The notes under the pieces were generated by a model. It saw only the letters and a list, made by a program, of their open reading frames with translations, searched no databases and was not told the DNA's origin. Shown piece by piece: positions 16,893-26,398 of a stretch of 45,490 nucleotides of DNA. Position numbers and translations under genes: made by a program. The DNA comes from an uncultured Bacteroidales bacterium (lineage in GTDB: Bacteria; Bacteroidota; Bacteroidia; Bacteroidales; Bacteroidaceae): contig CALCHR010000187.1 of assembly GCA_937901185.1 (NCBI GenBank), positions 1 to 45,490 on the forward strand. Reading direction: 5' to 3'. Every line of letters begins with the position of its first letter. Position 1 is the first letter of the stretch.

Positions 16893-17636
16893 CTATTTTC
16901 TGTTGTTTTTAGCTTGTATCTCTTCAAAGAAAATAGCCGGCATGGTTTTTATGATATTCCAGCAGCGAAGTATTTGTTTCTTAGGGGCTTGTGTTAGTCG
17001 GAAAAGAAACTCTAAGTGGGAACGTATCATCCATTGGGGAGCTCTTCGCTCATTTACATCGCTGAAAAAATTGAAAGCAGCACCCACGCCCAACATTACA
17101 CCTGTTGGTAAATATTGCTGTAGCCGATTCATAAAATAATCTTGTTTGGGAGCTCCTAAAGAGACCCATACAATCTGTGCTCCAGAAGCTGTAATCTTCT
17201 CAGCTATTTCTTTATAGTTGAATTGCTCCACAGGCAAGAATGGCAACTCATAGAAGAGCATATCGGAAATGGATGGATCTGTCTTACTGAGATTTTTGCG
17301 TAATGAATCTAAAGTTTCTTGGTGTCCTCCGATAAAAGCCATCCGATATTTTTTCATGGATATAATATCCCTGAATATATCGCTGCCACAATATTGTGGT
17401 TTTTGTTCCCCTCCATATATCCATCTGATATAAATTGGAACCCAACTGCTATCACAAATAGTAAACATGCTATTGTTTACCACTTTGCGATATTCTAAAT
17501 CTCGATGGACTGTGTTTAATACCACACCATCTGCCACACAGATATAAGCAGATTGTTTGAGGGCTAAACGCTGTTCTATAGATTTATGAATGAGCTCTTT
17601 GTCAAACTCATATTGTATATTGAAATATTTTTCCAC
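16893..17636 (-). CDS. WecG/TagA/CpsF family glycosyltransferase (GT26)
   Basis: The 247 residues span a complete GT26 domain. Motifs are GSDIFRDII near residue 83, FIGGHQETL near 98, VSLGAPKQDYFM near 158 and VGAAFNFFSDVNERRAPQWM near 181. In this family the enzyme adds the second sugar to an undecaprenyl-diphosphate-linked monosaccharide, as WecG does for enterobacterial common antigen and TagA for teichoic acid linkage. The WecA-like enzyme at the head of the operon would supply that acceptor, so the two probably catalyse the first two steps. The gene begins two bases after the stop of the preceding gene. Confidence 0.88.
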   Translation of the reverse strand: MEKYFNIQYEFDKELIHKSIEQRLALKQSAYICVADGVVLNTVHRDLEYRKVVNNSMFTICDSSWVPIYIRWIYGGEQKPQYCGSDIFRDIISMKKYRMAFIGGHQETLDSLRKNLSKTDPSISDMLFYELPFLPVEQFNYKEIAEKITASGAQIVWVSLGAPKQDYFMNRLQQYLPTGVMLGVGAAFNFFSDVNERRAPQWMIRSHLEFLFRLTQAPKKQILRCWNIIKTMPAIFFEEIQAKNNRK

Positions 17637-17638
17637 TA

Positions 17639-19066
17639 CTATTTAATAAAGACCTTCTGTCCGTTAATGATGTATAAACCGCATTCCAACTTGCTCTTAG
17701 CTTGCTTAAGGCTCAAACATCTAAAAAGAAATTGTCCGGTTATATTATATATATAATAAAGTGTAGATTCTAATAACTCTTTATGGGAAACGCCGCTCGT
17801 GGTTTTTTCCTTAAGAATATAAATGTAGTTGCTATATCCGGTTAGGTTTGAAGAGCGGAAATATTTTACGTTACCATCATTTACCACAAATAAAAGAGCA
17901 CGTGGACTATCTTCATTATATTCTTTATTGGTGATAATGAACTGTCCGCTTTCTTCTCCGGCAGTAATATTCCAGTCCAAATTTTGTGAGCTACTCAAAT
18001 CGGTTCCCTCTTTTTGGATAACCCCGATTTCTTTGAGTAGAGTCATTCTAAAATAATCTTGCTCTTTGAAGATATGAACAAAATTATACTCGTTAGTATC
18101 TTTTGTCGATACCAACTTGTTATTTGTAAACTTGGAAACTACCCAGGCATTTGATAAATTTGGTTCGGAGGCTAAAAGAAAGTTGCCTCCATTCTCTAAG
18201 TCTTCTAACGTAGCTGACGTATATTCTGCAGAAGCTGAAGGCTTATTTCCTAGAATAGTATAAGTGGCTGTAGCCTCTTCGCTAAAGTTTCCAGCTTTGT
18301 CTTTAGCTGTGGCTCTTATAGTTGTAGTTCCTACGTTCAAAGGGATAGCCCCTTGATAAAGATTCCCATTCTTGGAATCTGAACCATCTGTGGTATAAAA
18401 TATCTCCGCATTGTCTGCGGAGATGGAAAGTTCAAAAGGCTTATCATATACTCCATCGGAATGACTGAAAATAGGTTTGCAAACCTCAGTAGAACTTAGA
18501 GAAATTTCTTTTGTGATAGATATGCTATTCAGATATATGGCCTGTGAGTTTGTGTTATTTCCTAATCGCTCATAGCAAACCCGAATTTCTCCGGAGATAG
18601 GTTCGGTTGTGACAAACTCATATTCTGTCATTTCTTTGGCTTTGCTGTTTTTAGAGGCATTGAGAGATAGAGTTTCTCCAATCTGTGTTTCTCCAATAAA
18701 AACCTTTACCTCAGAATCTCCTTTGGATGTAGTGGCCGTTTCAAGTGTTACCTTTGAGATATTTTCTGTATATGCGTGTGTAAATGTAGCAGTTTTGTAA
18801 GGTGCATTTTTGCTTCCAATCTGAACACCTATATTGGGACTGATATAGAAACAATAATAGATGGCAACCCCTTCTTTATCGGAAAAAACTTCCCATTCCC
18901 AAAATCCCTCAGGATTTACTTCTATCTTAGGTGTAACAGAATTACCATTCTCAGAGCATAAGAATTGGTATTTTATAGTCTCTGTAGAAGCAAGAGCAAA
19001 TATTTGGCCTTGAAAGAGAAAGGCCAATAGAATAAATAAAAAATGTAGGAGTAGTCGCATGCTCAA
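17639..19066 (-). CDS. Secreted protein with chitobiase-C-like domain and type IX-like tail
   Basis: The protein has 475 residues, with a signal peptide over the first ~25 (LLLHFLFILLAFLFQGQIFA). Residues ~195-275 resemble the chitobiase/beta-hexosaminidase C-terminal beta-sandwich (AEIFYTTDGSD, then GTTTIRATAKDKAGNFSE). The flanking regions are unassigned beta-rich sequence. The last ~45 residues (YYIYNITGQFL, then GLYIINGQKVFIK) match the pattern of short Bacteroidales sorting tails: a beta pair, a G-(V/L)-Y-I turn, a basic end. No enzyme motif was recognised. It sits between LicD-like and WecG-like genes, an unusual place for an exported protein, which suggests that it works with the glycan. 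Function unknown. Confidence 0.65.
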   Translation of the reverse strand: MSMRLLLHFLFILLAFLFQGQIFALASTETIKYQFLCSENGNSVTPKIEVNPEGFWEWEVFSDKEGVAIYYCFYISPNIGVQIGSKNAPYKTATFTHAYTENISKVTLETATTSKGDSEVKVFIGETQIGETLSLNASKNSKAKEMTEYEFVTTEPISGEIRVCYERLGNNTNSQAIYLNSISITKEISLSSTEVCKPIFSHSDGVYDKPFELSISADNAEIFYTTDGSDSKNGNLYQGAIPLNVGTTTIRATAKDKAGNFSEEATATYTILGNKPSASAEYTSATLEDLENGGNFLLASEPNLSNAWVVSKFTNNKLVSTKDTNEYNFVHIFKEQDYFRMTLLKEIGVIQKEGTDLSSSQNLDWNITAGEESGQFIITNKEYNEDSPRALLFVVNDGNVKYFRSSNLTGYSNYIYILKEKTTSGVSHKELLESTLYYIYNITGQFLFRCLSLKQAKSKLECGLYIINGQKVFIK

Positions 19067-19089
19067 AACTTCAATAAAGCCAAAGAATA

Positions 19090-19815
19090 TTATCCTAGTT
19101 TGGGTAATGTAATAGATGTTGGAATAGTAACACCTTTTCTCTTACATTTATCTTTGAATCTCAGAAAAGATTTCTGGTGATATTGATGAAGAAGATAGTA
19201 ATATAAACAATCAGGTAAGCTATTTTTTATTTTACTTTTTACTCTATAATATGTTCGCTGAAAGATATTTAAGTTGAAATCAGCATATTGAACTGGAGTC
19301 CTCCAATCTCCATATTGGAATGTCAAAAACTCGTCGTAGTCTTTAGGTACAGATATTTCTAATCCTCGAAAATTCCAATTCATGGTATTTTCTAGATATT
19401 TGCTAAAGATATAATCTGATCCACCTGAAAATCTTAGAGTGGGACATATCTCTTTTAATACATAGAAATCGATGTATTCACCTTTCCTCATTATAGAATA
19501 AAGTCCTCTACGTTCATAGCGGATTACCTTAAATCCTAAGTCTATGAGTAACCATAAAGCATTTTTAAGTTTCTCCTCTTCTTCCTTTAAAATATATAAA
19601 TCTGTATCTTCATCCCAAGCGATAAAATTATTGTCTCTAATAATTCCCAATAAAGTTCCCAAAAAAGGTCCCCAAGTGATATTTTCGTTATTAAGTACTT
19701 GGCTAATAATTCTCAGATTTTCAAAAGCAACATCTCGGTCTATTTGTTTGATACCCACATATAAAAATTTGCTGTGAAAATGAATATCTCCTTTGGATGT
19801 CTTTATTTTAGGCAT
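19090..19815 (-). CDS. LicD family protein
   Basis: The 241-residue protein has the LicD/fukutin-like nucleotidyltransferase core. GPFLGTLLGIIRD at about residues 49-61 is followed by AWDEDTDLYI at 66-75, in which Asp68, Asp70 and Asp72 are candidate metal ligands. A later segment FQYGDWRTP is also typical. LicD proteins transfer phosphocholine or similar groups to surface glycans. The donor here is not known. The start overlaps the end of the GT4 gene by eight bases, so translation is coupled. Confidence 0.82.
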   Translation of the reverse strand: MPKIKTSKGDIHFHSKFLYVGIKQIDRDVAFENLRIISQVLNNENITWGPFLGTLLGIIRDNNFIAWDEDTDLYILKEEEEKLKNALWLLIDLGFKVIRYERRGLYSIMRKGEYIDFYVLKEICPTLRFSGGSDYIFSKYLENTMNWNFRGLEISVPKDYDEFLTFQYGDWRTPVQYADFNLNIFQRTYYRVKSKIKNSLPDCLYYYLLHQYHQKSFLRFKDKCKRKGVTIPTSITLPKLG

Positions 19816-20902
19816 AAATTTGTTGGATTACAGTTGTGATTATAGAGTCAAAGGAGAATAGCATTTTATTCTCCTTATTTATATTTTTAGATTTATCGTA
19901 GGAGGTAAAAAAGGAATCAATTTTTCTGGAAATGTCAAATGATGAATGAGGATTTATATGACAGCCATTTGTTTCATTTATTAAGCAAGCAGAACCAGCT
20001 TGAATAGAAATAATAGAATAACATCCTGCTATAAGGGCTTCATTTGTAACTGCACCATATGGTTCTAGTGTACTTGGCAATATAAAGGCATCGGCAATTT
20101 GAAACCAAGTTCTTACTTCATTGCTGTTTTGTTGCCCAATAAAAATAATTTCTTTGGACTTTGTTTTGGCATATTCTTTTAATTCTTTATCTAGATGCCC
20201 ACTTCCTACTATTATTGTTGTGAATGACGACTTTGTTAACTCTATAGCATCTATAAGTGTGTGCAGATTTTTAACTTCAACTAAACGACCTACGTAAAGC
20301 AAAATTCTTTTATTAAGTAATTTATATTTAAGTTTGATGCTTTCTGTTAGGGGTTGAATCATACCATTTATTTTTATTTCCTTTCTCTCATCTCGTATTA
20401 TTGGAAGCCAAATGCCTTTTTTGTATTTTTCTTGATACCAATCAACAGTCCTTTTATCTACTAAGAGTATATTATCCAAAAAAGGCACAATTATTTTTCT
20501 AGCTAATCTATGGATGAGAGTGAAATCTCTGTGATTTTTAACCATATCAAAACTATCATCGCACATTGAAATGACCTTAATTTTTTTCCTAAATAGAAAT
20601 TTGAATAATAGGACTTGAATCACTATTAATTGAAATTCTGGTACGATAACTATCTCGGGATTATATTTTTTAAGTATTTTCCAAACTCCTTTGGCTATTT
20701 TTCTCCTCTCATTTATAAACTTGTACTTTTCTGTATAGTGGGGTGTAAAATCACATTCTTTGTTGAGAACTTCCATATCATGATTTTGTGAAAAATCTTT
20801 ATCCCAATAAAAGAAAAATTCACAATTCAACAACTTATGCAGTGCATTATATGTATCAATTCTATATGGAGTTAAATTTGTTCTAAAAAAAAGATTTCTC
20901 AT
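19808..20902 (-). CDS. Glycosyltransferase family 4
   Basis: The 364 residues form a GT-B fold glycosyltransferase. The C-terminal nucleotide-sugar domain shows ILLYVGRLVEVKNLHTLI (about residues 198-215), IVGSGHLDKELKEYA (about 233-247) and LPSTLEPYGAVTNEALIAG with the E-x7-E pattern (about 280-298). No signal peptide. It should add one sugar of the repeat unit on the inner face of the membrane. The gene starts three bases after the GT2 stop codon and overlaps the LicD-like gene. Low GC content matches its neighbours and suggests an exchangeable centre of the locus. Confidence 0.9.
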   Translation of the reverse strand: MRNLFFRTNLTPYRIDTYNALHKLLNCEFFFYWDKDFSQNHDMEVLNKECDFTPHYTEKYKFINERRKIAKGVWKILKKYNPEIVIVPEFQLIVIQVLLFKFLFRKKIKVISMCDDSFDMVKNHRDFTLIHRLARKIIVPFLDNILLVDKRTVDWYQEKYKKGIWLPIIRDERKEIKINGMIQPLTESIKLKYKLLNKRILLYVGRLVEVKNLHTLIDAIELTKSSFTTIIVGSGHLDKELKEYAKTKSKEIIFIGQQNSNEVRTWFQIADAFILPSTLEPYGAVTNEALIAGCYSIISIQAGSACLINETNGCHINPHSSFDISRKIDSFFTSYDKSKNINKENKMLFSFDSIITTVIQQIYA

Positions 20903-20905
20903 AGA

Positions 20906-21757
20906 TTATTTCTTAAATTTATTCCACAAAGAAGGGCAAAGTGTTTTTAACCATAATTTAATGAAGGCTATGGGGTATTGTTTTGGAAAGAATGTTTTAA
21001 TAAAATATAGATATTCTTTGTATGCTAATCCTTTTGGACTATATAAGAATGATAGTCTTTTTCTAAAGGAAGAATTTGATAACCAATTATTACCATGATC
21101 ATATAAACATTCTCCGCAATAGAGAGGCGCAACTAATACTGGTATATTCGCTTTTACTGCTCTTAACGTATAATCATAATCAGCTATTCCATGGGTGTAT
21201 TTTTCAGAAAGTCCACCAATCTTATTAAAAACGGAATTATGTATTAACATTATATTGGCATTTCCTAAATCACATTTTTGAATCTGACCATTAGGATATA
21301 AAGTTATACTTTTGTTATTGCCCCATTGTTCTAATTTTTTACCTCCATATGTGAATTGACCATTATTAGGGTCTTTGGTACTACCAATATAAATACCATA
21401 TTTCCCAAATAGAGTGTTACATTTTTTTTCAGTATCTAGAAGAATAGATAAACAATCCTTGTATAAATGAGTATCATCATTAACTAACCAAAAATAGTCA
21501 TAATCCTTGTTAATAATGGCTTTCCCCCAAGAAAACCTCATACCGCCTGCCCAAAATAAGCCTTCTTGAATATATAAATTTATTTCAGGATAGTATTTTT
21601 TTATATAATCAGGTGTTCCATCAGAACTACCTCCATCTGTAATGTAGATATCAATTTGTGTATTGATATCCTTAATCTGTTGATAAATATCTTTAATGCA
21701 AGATATTGTTTTGTTTTTGCGATTAAAACAAGTTATTAGAACTGCGATTTTTATCAT
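20906..21757 (-). CDS. Glycosyltransferase family 2
   Basis: This 283-residue GT-A enzyme starts IAVLITCFNRKNKT, followed by ITDGGSSDGTPDYI and the DxD-like VNDDTHLY at about residues 92-99. The FWAGGMRFSWG stretch is typical of the rhamnosyltransferase-like branch of GT2, although the donor cannot be assigned. Cytoplasmic, without membrane segments. Probably one of two sugar-adding enzymes of the repeat unit, with the GT4 gene directly downstream. Confidence 0.88.
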   Translation of the reverse strand: MIKIAVLITCFNRKNKTISCIKDIYQQIKDINTQIDIYITDGGSSDGTPDYIKKYYPEINLYIQEGLFWAGGMRFSWGKAIINKDYDYFWLVNDDTHLYKDCLSILLDTEKKCNTLFGKYGIYIGSTKDPNNGQFTYGGKKLEQWGNNKSITLYPNGQIQKCDLGNANIMLIHNSVFNKIGGLSEKYTHGIADYDYTLRAVKANIPVLVAPLYCGECLYDHGNNWLSNSSFRKRLSFLYSPKGLAYKEYLYFIKTFFPKQYPIAFIKLWLKTLCPSLWNKFKK

Positions 21758-21800
21758 TGTTTGTATAAGAAGTCTAATATGATCTTATAAGAACAAATAT

Positions 21801-23012
21801 CTAATTTTTTTCTATTTGTAATAAATCCCAATAGGGAGTCATTATTATTTTATCTATAGAAGTATATTCCCAAGTTAAATCTTCAAAAGTATAAAAGAAT
21901 CTGACTATGAAAAGACAACTAAAAGCAATACAATATAGTTTAGAATATATTGTGCCTACTTTAAATAAATAAGGAACAATAAAGGGGATAAATGAATAAG
22001 CAAAGAAAAAGAAACGATATTGTAACAGAGAAGAAAAAGATAAGCATACCACCAAGGTGATTAGTAAGATTGTTAAGTTGGAGAAAATAGGTGGAGTATC
22101 TGCCTCTTTTTTGCATGAATTGATTAGAGAAATAATACCTAATGGGATAAATATAATATATGCAGCCATAACATCTATCCCTAATCCGTCGCTCGCTCCT
22201 TCTGCTCCGGATGCTCTATATAAAGCATAAGAGTCCACATAAGTTTCTAAAGAACTTGCGATCTTTGTGAAATAAATTGTAAATAGAATGGTTAATCCTA
22301 AAAGTATTAATAAAGTAAAAATATTAATTCTCTTTTTTATATAGGGAATCATGGATAGAACTATCAGTACCCCAATTGCATTATGTACAGAAAAAGAAAC
22401 GGCTAACCAAATCCAATGAATGCGTTGCTTGTTAATTCTTAAAGCTAAAGCATACAAAAATATAGATGTCGCTAATATTTGACGGATAAGGTGAGCTGTT
22501 AAGGTAAAATATTGAGAAAAGAAAGCTACGGAGATTACTGCGGCAACTAGGATATAATTACTTCTTTTATCTTTACTATCTATTATGTAGATAGCTCTAA
22601 ACAAAAAGAAATAAGTAAGGAAAGTAACAACTGCAATAAATAAACCTTTACTACCGTTGAGTATAAAATATGAGTAATAAACAAATGTTCCATAAACAAT
22701 TTCTTTTAGATTTTCTGTTCCCCAAAACTTAATAGTATTTTCTAAACCATTTTTAGGGACCTCCGAGAACATCTCTAAATATCTTACCATGTCATTCTCT
22801 GGCATCTTAGTGGAGTTTATGGCACATAAGTAAAAAGCTAGTAGTAGCATGAAAGGCCAAACTCTTTCTTTTATGTTGGAAGAAAGAGCCCAATAAAGAG
22901 AAAAAGCAATCCCGAATAACGGCCAAAAAATAAAAGCTGTTACCAGAATTATATAAAGAGTGGTTTGTTCTCTGTATGAAGAAACTTTATGTAGAGATAT
23001 TTTTTTTGTCAC
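21801..23012 (-). CDS. EpsG/Wzy-like polysaccharide polymerase
   Basis: The 403 residues contain about ten or more hydrophobic segments separated by short loops, with a larger external loop (about residues 60-115) holding NSTKMPENDMVRYLEMF, a signature-like region of the EpsG family. The position between flippase and glycosyltransferases, high AT content and the membrane profile fit the Wzy polymerase that joins repeat units in the periplasm. Sequence conservation of such polymerases is low, so this rests on topology and context. The gene is separated by 70 bases from the acyltransferase gene. Confidence 0.8.
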   Translation of the reverse strand: MTKKISLHKVSSYREQTTLYIILVTAFIFWPLFGIAFSLYWALSSNIKERVWPFMLLLAFYLCAINSTKMPENDMVRYLEMFSEVPKNGLENTIKFWGTENLKEIVYGTFVYYSYFILNGSKGLFIAVVTFLTYFFLFRAIYIIDSKDKRSNYILVAAVISVAFFSQYFTLTAHLIRQILATSIFLYALALRINKQRIHWIWLAVSFSVHNAIGVLIVLSMIPYIKKRINIFTLLILLGLTILFTIYFTKIASSLETYVDSYALYRASGAEGASDGLGIDVMAAYIIFIPLGIISLINSCKKEADTPPIFSNLTILLITLVVCLSFSSLLQYRFFFFAYSFIPFIVPYLFKVGTIYSKLYCIAFSCLFIVRFFYTFEDLTWEYTSIDKIIMTPYWDLLQIEKN

Positions 23013-23082
23013 CTTAATGCACTTAACCTTAGGGTATAAGAATTTAGTTTCTTATAGTATAGGTAATAAATTTCTGAAAAGT

Positions 23083-23658
23083 CTATTTTGTAGTAATTAC
23101 TTTTGATATAAACTTTGCCGGATTTCCACCCCAAATTTCGTCAGCAGGAATATCTTTTACTACGACACTTCCTGCTGCAATGATGGCATGTTCGCCTATG
23201 GTCACTCCTTTACATATAATGGAACGAGCACCGATAAAAGCGTAATTACCAATATATATGGGTGCTGATTGGGCCGTTTTCCAATCCGTCATTCTGTCCA
23301 TACGAACTTTCCAATCCAAATTGTGAAAGTTGGAGTCCATTATTAGGCATCCGGCACCAATGTTAACATAATTACCAATAGTTATTTCGTTGGTACAGGC
23401 TATAGCAGAAGAGGAAATACCAGAGAAATTGCCGAATGATAGCTTTGCTCCTTTTCGAACACTAATCTGAGAAACAGAAGTGGTGTCTATTCCTTGTGCG
23501 TTTAATATAAGCCCTTTCCCAAAAGAGAATTCCCCCTCAATATGCAACCTTACTTTTCCATTAATACGACCACCAAGATTATGAATTCTTCTCTTGTACT
23601 TCCAATACTTAAATCGGTTGATGATTCGTTTTACTTGTCTTTTTATAATAGATAGCAT
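23083..23658 (-). CDS. Left-handed beta-helix acyltransferase
   Basis: A 191-residue hexapeptide-repeat protein. Repeats of the (I/V/L)-G-x4 kind run from about residue 80 to 175 (IGNYVNIGAGCLIM, IGNYAFIGARSIIC, IGEHAIIAAGSVV). DSNFHNLD near residue 112 carries the His expected in the active site. The end GNPAKFI is the usual closing motif. Such enzymes O- or N-acetylate sugars of surface glycans using acetyl-CoA. The acceptor is unknown. Confidence 0.87.
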   Translation of the reverse strand: MLSIIKRQVKRIINRFKYWKYKRRIHNLGGRINGKVRLHIEGEFSFGKGLILNAQGIDTTSVSQISVRKGAKLSFGNFSGISSSAIACTNEITIGNYVNIGAGCLIMDSNFHNLDWKVRMDRMTDWKTAQSAPIYIGNYAFIGARSIICKGVTIGEHAIIAAGSVVVKDIPADEIWGGNPAKFISKVITTK

Positions 23659-23695
23659 ATTAGCTTAATTCTTTATATAGAAATGATAGGAGACG

Positions 23696-25072
23696 TTATT
23701 TACTCCAAATGCCAATGGCTCTTTTGTTCAGGATTTTATGAATCTGTATTTTTCCTAAAAGAGATTGTGTAAGATATACTAAAGAAGGATACAACACAAT
23801 GCCAATCACTCCCCATTCTCTACAAGAATAGGTGAGTGCGGGCCAAGATCCAATGGCCATTAAAACGTAAATGATAGTTTGGATGCGGATGTATCCAATT
23901 CCATTGATGGCATACATGTAGATTGCTCCTAAAGTTTGAGAGAGTATATAGATACCTGTCAAGGCAGACAGGAGCAAGGGAATGTTCACACTATTACCTA
24001 TCCATATTTGGTAAGCCAGTGGAGAAAGTAACAACATTACGATGCAAACTAATACAGCAATGAACCAAATACGTTCCAGTCTTTTTATCGTAGACCGCAT
24101 CCAGATATAGTCTTTCTTGGTATATGCGTCTGTGAAAGAACTCCATAGTGGGGTCAACGCTAAAGCGAAGACCATATAGATAATACCAAAGTATTTGTTG
24201 GCAATGTTATATTGTGTTACTGCCAACGGACCAACCTCGCGCGAGATAACAATGTTCATTATTGAGAAACAAGCTATCAAACATAGGTAGATAATGAAAA
24301 ACTGTCCGCCTAGGTTCAAAATGTTGCGGATGAGCCTTGGACGGATGTAGCGAATGGATGGAGCAAATATGCGATAGCGAGAGTGGCGATACATCACCAC
24401 TGAGGTAATGGCTGTGACGATGCACATCATACTCGAGAAGTAGAGTGCGAGGTTGAATAGACTCCCGTGAGATACCTTAGTCAATATCCAGATACTGAGC
24501 AGGGAGCAAAGGCTGCTGCCGGCTTGTATGAGCGAAGAGATGCGGTGCTTTTGATCAGCCTCCACCAGTGTGCGGAAAATACCAGCTATCATGTTGAGAC
24601 CGGTAAATGTGCAGACTACGATAGCAATTCTCTGCAACTCTTCTTGATAACTTGCTTCGACGTTGAGCAGATTGCTCCAATCTATGTATTGGTTGATAAA
24701 CAAGAATAGCAGCAGTACGATTATGACAATGCTACCGATGGCGAAGTAGGTGGTGCTGACATATTCGCGGGCCAGTGTCAGATTGTTATTGGCCTTAGCT
24801 TCTGCAAAGCGATTGCGAAATCCATTTCCCAGCCCTAGGTCGAAGAAAGACATCCAGCCGATGATGCCGGAGAGCGTAAGCCATATTCCGTATTGTGTGG
24901 GGTTGACATAGTTGATGGTCATTGGGACAATGAGCAACGACGTCAGGATCGTAAATCCTTTGACCAATACGGAGACAATGATATTCTTTACAACTTCCTG
25001 ACTACGTTCTGAGCTACCCTTAAAGCGGTTTTGCAGAGTTTGAGGAAGGAGTTTGCTAATCTTTCTTATCAT
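23696..25072 (-). CDS. Wzx-like oligosaccharide flippase
   Basis: The 458 residues contain twelve to fourteen predicted membrane helices, starting after a cytoplasmic N-terminus with KNIIVSVLVKGFTILTSLL. The stretch YGIWLTLSGIIGWMSFFDLGLGNGFRNRFAEA is characteristic of the polysaccharide transporter (PST/MATE-like) family. It should move the undecaprenyl-linked repeat unit across the inner membrane for Wzy polymerisation. It follows the WecA-like gene by 22 bases. Confidence 0.9.
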   Translation of the reverse strand: MIRKISKLLPQTLQNRFKGSSERSQEVVKNIIVSVLVKGFTILTSLLIVPMTINYVNPTQYGIWLTLSGIIGWMSFFDLGLGNGFRNRFAEAKANNNLTLAREYVSTTYFAIGSIVIIVLLLFLFINQYIDWSNLLNVEASYQEELQRIAIVVCTFTGLNMIAGIFRTLVEADQKHRISSLIQAGSSLCSLLSIWILTKVSHGSLFNLALYFSSMMCIVTAITSVVMYRHSRYRIFAPSIRYIRPRLIRNILNLGGQFFIIYLCLIACFSIMNIVISREVGPLAVTQYNIANKYFGIIYMVFALALTPLWSSFTDAYTKKDYIWMRSTIKRLERIWFIAVLVCIVMLLLSPLAYQIWIGNSVNIPLLLSALTGIYILSQTLGAIYMYAINGIGYIRIQTIIYVLMAIGSWPALTYSCREWGVIGIVLYPSLVYLTQSLLGKIQIHKILNKRAIGIWSK

Positions 25073-25094
25073 TTTAGCATATAGAATAGAACGA

Positions 25095-26192
25095 CTATTT
25101 TGCTTCTTTTTTCTTAATCAAGAAGGTCAACCCTATATTTAATAATGTATAGAGGATGATGTCGAGTAATAACAAGAGGGTGATGCTGATGGTATTTTGC
25201 AGACCTATATTCAGCAATAGGAAGAATATTGTCATTCCTAGAATAACCATCAAAGCACTTCTTTGGCTCAAGCCTAAGGCCAAAAATTTGTGGTGGATGT
25301 GGTTGCGATCGGGCAAAAAGGGATTTTTGTGTTCGCGGAGGCGGTGGATAATGATGCGTACCACATCGAATATAGGTATCATCAATAGGGCAATACACAC
25401 TGCTATTGATTTGTTTTCTGTGGGGATACCTGTTGTGTATAAAGGCTGAGTGCTGTAGTGGATTGCTAAAACTGAGAGTAATAAACCTACAGTCTGACTA
25501 CCGCAGTCGCCCATAAAAATCTTTCTGTTTCTTTTAGTTTTTCCGAACACATTGAAGCAGAAGAATACAAAGAGTGCTCCCAATGTGGATATTGTCAAAA
25601 GCGTAAAGAGGTTGATGTCTTGGAAGGGGAATAGGTAATAGAATGCTACCAAAGAAACGATTGCAATTCCAGAACATAGTCCGTCTATGCCATCTATGAG
25701 GTTGTAAGCATTGATACAGGTCATGATAAACAAGACCGTGAGGGGCATAGAAATGGTCGGAATAATTTCTTCTATACCAAAGAATCCATATAAAGTGTTG
25801 ATGTAGAGTCCAGACAATACCACAAGAGTAGCTGCCAGCAATTGGGCAATGAATTTCAGACGATAGCCAATTTGTAGTACATCATCAACAACTCCGGCTG
25901 CAAAAATAACTAGGAATGCTCCTAAAATCATGGCGTGCTGCCATGTGATGAGTTCTTGGATTTCTTTGCCCTCCGGTATGTGGAAAACAAACAAGTAGGT
26001 AGCGACTCCTGCAAGAATTGTTGGGACGAAGGAGATTCCACCCAGACGGGAAATCTGTTCTTCGTGTAGTTTGCGTTCATCGCAAGCGTCGTATAGGTGT
26101 TTCTTCTTTGAAATCTTGATAATCTTAGGAATCAAGAATAAAGCAACCCCTACACAGACTAGGAATGTGATGAATATATCAAGAGACCACAT
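25095..26192 (-). CDS. WecA-like undecaprenyl-phosphate sugar-1-phosphate transferase
   Basis: The 365-residue polytopic protein belongs to the MraY/WecA family. Motifs are DACDERKLHEEQISRLGG near residue 35, NAYNLIDGIDGLCSG near 160 with the metal-binding Asp residues, FMGDCGSQTVG near 225, and DRNHIHHKFL near 293, the His-rich loop seen in WecA-type enzymes. It attaches the first sugar phosphate to undecaprenyl phosphate in the inner membrane and therefore starts the polysaccharide pathway. First gene of the block, with a ~200-base leader containing a terminator-like hairpin. The specific sugar (GlcNAc, GalNAc or other) cannot be told. Confidence 0.9.
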   Translation of the reverse strand: MWSLDIFITFLVCVGVALFLIPKIIKISKKKHLYDACDERKLHEEQISRLGGISFVPTILAGVATYLFVFHIPEGKEIQELITWQHAMILGAFLVIFAAGVVDDVLQIGYRLKFIAQLLAATLVVLSGLYINTLYGFFGIEEIIPTISMPLTVLFIMTCINAYNLIDGIDGLCSGIAIVSLVAFYYLFPFQDINLFTLLTISTLGALFVFFCFNVFGKTKRNRKIFMGDCGSQTVGLLLSVLAIHYSTQPLYTTGIPTENKSIAVCIALLMIPIFDVVRIIIHRLREHKNPFLPDRNHIHHKFLALGLSQRSALMVILGMTIFFLLLNIGLQNTISITLLLLLDIILYTLLNIGLTFLIKKKEAK

Positions 26193-26347
26193 AAGGTAAG
26201 CGTTAAGTTTTTATCTCTATTTATTGTATTATTACCATAGGATATACTAATGGGGGACACCGAGGCTTTGTTAATGCTTCGATTTACAACATGTTATGCC
26301 TATAGGCTCCTGAATTGTCGTAGCCAAGCACTTGTCCGTATGGTACG

Positions 26348-26381
26348 AAAAAACTATTGCCGAATGCTATATTTGGCAATA
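26348..26381 (-). terminator. Terminator-like hairpin in the leader of the polysaccharide operon
   Basis: On the minus strand, TATTGCC (complement of 26375-26381) pairs with GGCAATA (complement of 26355-26361) around a 13-base loop and is followed by a run of six T. It lies about 10-45 bases after the expected transcription start and about 155 bases before the WecA-like gene. This is the layout of an early-termination checkpoint. The rest of the leader (26193-26347) holds no gene and only short palindromes, for example GCCTATAGGC. Confidence 0.55.
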
Positions 26382-26398
26382 TTTTCTCAGATTTTCTG

